This document shows, one piece after another, positions 12,564 to 15,053 of a stretch of DNA of 15,053 bases. Made by a program: the position numbers and the translations under genes. The stretch's first letter is position 1, and every line of letters begins with the position of its first letter. Source of the DNA: Actinomycetes bacterium (GTDB lineage: Bacteria > Actinomycetota > Acidimicrobiia > Acidimicrobiales > Palsa-688); NCBI GenBank assembly GCA_021827285.1, contig JAKAWM010000011.1, positions 1 to 15,053 of the forward strand, given 5' to 3'. Below the pieces are notes generated by a model, which saw nothing but the letters and a program-made list of their open reading frames with translations, was not told the origin of the DNA and did not search any database.

Positions 12564-13859
12564 ATGAAGATAATGATCCTGGGCGGGGACGGCTTCTGCG
12601 GTTGGCCGACCTCGCTGCACCTCTCGGCCAAGGGCCACGACATAGTTATTGTCGACAATCTTTCCCACCGTGCGATCGACATCGAGCTCGAGGTGGAGTC
12701 GCTCACTCCTATCCGTCCCATTGGGGAGCGCCTGCGGGCATGGAAGGCTGCCAGTGGCCGCGACATCCGCTTCGTAAACCTCGACCTTGCCATCCAGTAC
12801 GCGAAGCTCATTGACGTCCTGAAGGAGGTGCGGCCCGATGCCATCGTGCACTTTGCCGAGCAACGGGCGGCTCCGTACTCGATGCGTTCGCCGCGGGCCA
12901 AGCGTTATACGGTCGACAACAACGTCCGCGGCACCCACAACCTCCTCTGCGCGCTGGTCGACACCGGCATTGACGCTGCGGTTGTGCACCTGGGGACGAC
13001 GGGTGTCTACGGCTATGGCTGGTCCGGTTCTGCACCCATTCCAGAGGGCTACCTCACGGTAAAGATCCCCACGCCCGAGGGCGAGATCGAGCGGGAGATC
13101 CTGCACCCGGCCAACGCCGGCTCGGTGTACCACATGACCAAGACGCTCGACCAGCTGATATTCGCCTACTACGCCAGGAACGACGGCGTTCGCATCACCG
13201 ACCTCCACCAGGGGATCGTGTGGGGCACGCAGACGGACCAGACCGCGCTCGACGAGAGGCTCATCAACCGCTTTGACTACGACGGCGACTACGGCACCGT
13301 CCTCAACCGGTTCTTGATGCAAGCGGCTATCGGACATCCCCTCACGGTGCACGGCACGGGCGGTCAGAGCAGGGCCTTTATCCACATCCGGGATACTGTT
13401 CGCTGCGTCGAGATCGCCATCAACAACCCGCCCGAGCGGGGCGATCGCGTTTCGGTCTTCAACCAGACCACAGAGGTGCACAAGGTACGCGACCTGGCCG
13501 CGCTCGTCTCCAAGCTAACGGGTGCCGAGGTGGTCAACCTGCCCAACCCCCGCGTCGAGGACGCCGAAAACGAGCTGGTCATCCGCAACGAGCGCTTCTT
13601 GTCCCTCGGCCTCAAGCCAACCACGCTGTCAGAGGGGCTGCTCGAAGAGGTTCGCAACGTGGCCAGCAAGTACGCCCACCGCGTGGACCTTTCCAAGATC
13701 ATCTGCCGTTCGGTGTGGCGCAAGGGCATGGAGGTCGCCCCCGATCTGCTCATCGGCCCCGGCCAGGCGCCAGTGGCGGATGAGGACTACGACGAGCAAC
13801 CCTCGGGGAGCCGAGTGAGTGCCACAGGCTCGGACGGCTCGATCAGACTAGGGCCCTAG
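12564..13859 (+). CDS. UDP-sulfoquinovose synthase (SQD1/SqdB) family NAD-dependent enzyme
   Basis: Extended short-chain dehydrogenase of 431 residues. It starts with the Rossmann motif GGDGFCGW (7-14) and shares long runs with plant SQD1, recalled from memory: DNLSHR, VHFAEQRAAPYSM, NNVRGTHNLL, DLHQGIVWGTQTD, LNRFLMQAAIGHPLTVHG, HIRDTVRCVEIAI and NPRVE. SQD1 makes UDP-sulfoquinovose from UDP-glucose and sulfite for sulfolipid head groups. Thr145, Tyr189 and Lys193 (YHMTK) supply the expected catalytic triad. However, the SQD1 loop LGTMGEYG reads LGTTGVYG here, losing the Glu, and is followed by a WSGSAPIP insert, so the product may differ. About 35 acidic/Gly/Ser residues extend the C-terminus beyond the family core. 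No glycosyltransferase lies beside it. Start ATG 12564; it converges on mshD over a clear hairpin. I withhold the symbol because the activity is uncertain. Confidence 0.85.
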   Translation: MKIMILGGDGFCGWPTSLHLSAKGHDIVIVDNLSHRAIDIELEVESLTPIRPIGERLRAWKAASGRDIRFVNLDLAIQYAKLIDVLKEVRPDAIVHFAEQRAAPYSMRSPRAKRYTVDNNVRGTHNLLCALVDTGIDAAVVHLGTTGVYGYGWSGSAPIPEGYLTVKIPTPEGEIEREILHPANAGSVYHMTKTLDQLIFAYYARNDGVRITDLHQGIVWGTQTDQTALDERLINRFDYDGDYGTVLNRFLMQAAIGHPLTVHGTGGQSRAFIHIRDTVRCVEIAINNPPERGDRVSVFNQTTEVHKVRDLAALVSKLTGAEVVNLPNPRVEDAENELVIRNERFLSLGLKPTTLSEGLLEEVRNVASKYAHRVDLSKIICRSVWRKGMEVAPDLLIGPGQAPVADEDYDEQPSGSRVSATGSDGSIRLGP

Positions 13860-13874
13860 CTCAGGACCGCTGCT

Positions 13875-13900
13875 AGGGCGGCGGATGCACTCGCCGCCCT
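13875..13900 (+). terminator. Bidirectional terminator-like hairpin
   Basis: AGGGCGGCG (13875-13883) pairs perfectly with CGCCGCCCT (13892-13900) around an 8-base loop. It is centred in the 47-base gap between the stops of the convergent SqdB-like and mshD genes. There is no T-run, but its position and 9-bp GC stem make it the best terminator candidate in the window. Confidence 0.65.
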
Positions 13901-13906
13901 CCAGTT

Positions 13907-14977
13907 CTACGGCTTGGTATCGCCCGCCACGTCAGCGGTGTAAGCCCGGTCGATGTGGTCTACGGCAAAGCCCAGTTCCACGTAGAGCTTGACTGCGGGC
14001 AGGTTCGCCGCGTCCACGTAAAGCATGGCTTCTGTCAGGCCTCGGTGGGCCAGGTAGTCGAGCCCGGCCAGAGTGAGCTGCCGCCCGAGCCCCTTACCGG
14101 AAAAATCGGGGTGGACGGCGACGACGTAGATCTCGCCGAGCCCACGGCTCGGGAGCTCGGGAGCACCGTGGCGGTCGAGCGCCTCCTGACCACCGCGTGG
14201 GCTTTGGCCGGCTTCGGGGCTGCCGTGGGGGGGCCCGTGGCTGTGGGGGGGCTCGTGGCTGGCGCCCCCACCCGTTCCCGGTTGGCGAGGGGAGTGCACC
14301 TTAGTCCAGCAAAAGCCGGCCAACCGGCCGCCCTCCTCGTAGAGCAAGAAGCCCTCCGCGTCGAACCATGGCTGAGCTTCTCTTTGCCTGATGGTGTACA
14401 TGGTCCAGCCACCCTGTTCGGGATGGTTGCGGAAGGCGCGGTTGTTGACCTCCAGCCAAGCTGGTTCGTCCTGGCCAGGTCGAAAGGCCCGGGTTCGGAT
14501 GGTGGCCTGCTCGGGGCCGGGCAACGGGCGGCGCATCTGGTAGAGGACGCGGCCGGGCGAAAGGCCCGCGGAAGCGGCCATACGGTCGTGGTAAGGAGCC
14601 GGCTGGTTGACCCAGAGGTGCAGGTGGCCGCCGCCTTCGTTCTTGATGAGCTCGAGCGCGCCTTGCAGGAGGTCCATACCGATCGTGTTGCCCGGAGTGC
14701 GGTGATGGGGATCGACCACGACCTCGAGGGACCAGCTGGGCACCCCGCCCTCGCGGCGCGGGCCCAGACTGAGCTGGGCGTAACCCACCGGGTGTGGGTG
14801 CCCGCGCTCCCATGCGACCAACCCGGCGAAGCCTTCGCGGCCGCCCTGCACCAGGTCGAGCCACGCGTGCTCGCCCAGGGCGGGGTGAGCATCGGCGTCG
14901 CTGGCGTGGGCCAGGAGCTCGGCCACGGCGGCCAGGTCCTGGTCTCCGAGCTGGTGCTTCACCTCGATCTCGTGCAC
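13907..14977 (-). CDS. mshD: Mycothiol synthase (mycothiol acetyltransferase)
   Basis: Acetyl-CoA:Cys-GlcN-Ins acetyltransferase, the last step of mycothiol synthesis in the cytoplasm. Two GNAT domains are visible. The N-terminal one (about 1-150) has VVVDPHHRTPGNTIGMDLL. The C-terminal one has WLEVNNRAFRNHPEQGGWT (174-192), GFCWTKVH (221-228), then GEIYVVAVHPDFSGKGLGR (281-299), which includes the acetyl-CoA loop, and VDAANLPAVKLYVELGF (321-337). These match MshD rather than a general GNAT protein. At 356 residues it is about 50 longer than usual, explained by a Gly/Pro/His-rich insert (229-279) between two core strands. The GTG at 14977 is supported by TAGGTT seven bases upstream and by the usual N-terminal length. 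It converges on the SqdB-like gene and diverges from a gene starting near 15007. Cys-GlcN-Ins synthesis genes are not in the window. Confidence 0.93.
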   Translation of the reverse strand: MHEIEVKHQLGDQDLAAVAELLAHASDADAHPALGEHAWLDLVQGGREGFAGLVAWERGHPHPVGYAQLSLGPRREGGVPSWSLEVVVDPHHRTPGNTIGMDLLQGALELIKNEGGGHLHLWVNQPAPYHDRMAASAGLSPGRVLYQMRRPLPGPEQATIRTRAFRPGQDEPAWLEVNNRAFRNHPEQGGWTMYTIRQREAQPWFDAEGFLLYEEGGRLAGFCWTKVHSPRQPGTGGGASHEPPHSHGPPHGSPEAGQSPRGGQEALDRHGAPELPSRGLGEIYVVAVHPDFSGKGLGRQLTLAGLDYLAHRGLTEAMLYVDAANLPAVKLYVELGFAVDHIDRAYTADVAGDTKP

Positions 14978-14984
14978 CAGCCCG

Positions 14985-14990
14985 AACCTA
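14985..14990 (-). promoter_or_regulatory. -10 element for mshD, leaderless type
   Basis: TAGGTT on the minus strand ends seven bases before the mshD GTG. The eight bases ACTAGGTT are identical to those upstream of acpP. No Shine-Dalgarno is present. Confidence 0.5.
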
Positions 14991-15006
14991 GTGGCAGGAG
15001 GCCGTC

Positions 15007-15053
15007 GTGGCGCGTGACCCTGGCGCCCAAATGGAGATGACCCCCTCAGAACG
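15007..15053 (+). CDS. Possible start of a divergent gene (runs off right edge)
   Basis: A GTG at 15007 is preceded by AGGAGG (14996-15001) with five bases between, a good Shine-Dalgarno placement. The frame then stays open to the window edge, giving MARDPGAQMEMTPSER. ATG codons at 15031 and 15037 in the same frame are alternative starts. Only 15 complete codons are visible, so no product can be named and the call rests on the ribosome-binding site and the divergent arrangement with mshD. Confidence 0.35.
   Translation, partial: MARDPGAQMEMTPSE

Noticed and set aside
12510..13481. Minus-strand open frame (323 codons) across the SqdB-like gene
   Set aside because: The plus strand matches SQD1 over nearly its full length. 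The antisense frame also runs into the rlmN start region and lacks any motif.
13955..15040. Plus-strand open frame (361 codons) across mshD
   Set aside because: The minus strand encodes clear MshD motifs; the plus frame mirrors its codon bias and has no start signal.

Overview
This is a GC-rich window from what looks like the core chromosome of an actinobacterium. A mycothiol synthase (MshD) gene near the right end is the strongest taxonomic marker, because mycothiol is made by Actinomycetota. An FtsY with an N-terminal membrane anchor, an SMC with the actinobacterial-style DEVESALDD Walker B/D-loop, and many transcription units that appear to be leaderless fit the same group. I cannot place it below phylum from sequence alone; an acidimicrobial or other deep-branching lineage is only a guess. 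No mobile element, tRNA, rRNA, CRISPR array or phage gene was seen, and no gene-free gap exceeds about 190 bases.

Layout. The left edge holds the N-terminal part of a minus-strand alpha/beta hydrolase (1-473). Diverging from it is the housekeeping block acpP-rnc-mutM (561-2492, plus), covering lipid carrier, RNA processing and DNA repair. mutM converges on a minus-strand DUF2277 gene (2489-2758); their stop codons share one CTAG. A proline-rich single-pass membrane protein (2851-3438) and smc (3626-7186) follow on the plus strand. A large YfhO-like membrane protein (7271-9628, minus) separates smc from ftsY (9712-10899, plus), which are usually neighbours. Then come a small four-helix membrane protein (10999-11373, minus), rlmN (11513-12526, minus), an SQD1/SqdB-family nucleotide-sugar enzyme (12564-13859, plus) and mshD (13907-14977, minus). 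The first codons of a divergent plus-strand gene are probably present at 15007-15053.

How the genes relate. rnc, mutM, smc and ftsY are a familiar actinobacterial housekeeping neighbourhood: RNase III for rRNA/mRNA processing, Fpg for 8-oxoguanine repair, SMC for chromosome organisation and FtsY for SRP-dependent membrane targeting. RlmN modifies 23S rRNA and tRNA. The SqdB-like enzyme and MshD are small-molecule enzymes on separate transcription units.

Nothing here looks like an undescribed multi-gene system. The more unusual points are: (i) a TANNNT -10 hexamer ending 6-9 bases before the start codon of eight genes, implying mostly leaderless transcription; (ii) an SqdB-family enzyme with a changed active-site loop (LGTTGVYG); (iii) low-complexity inserts of about 50 residues inside the SMC coiled coil and inside MshD; and (iv) a G8 tract encoding the SMC signature motif.
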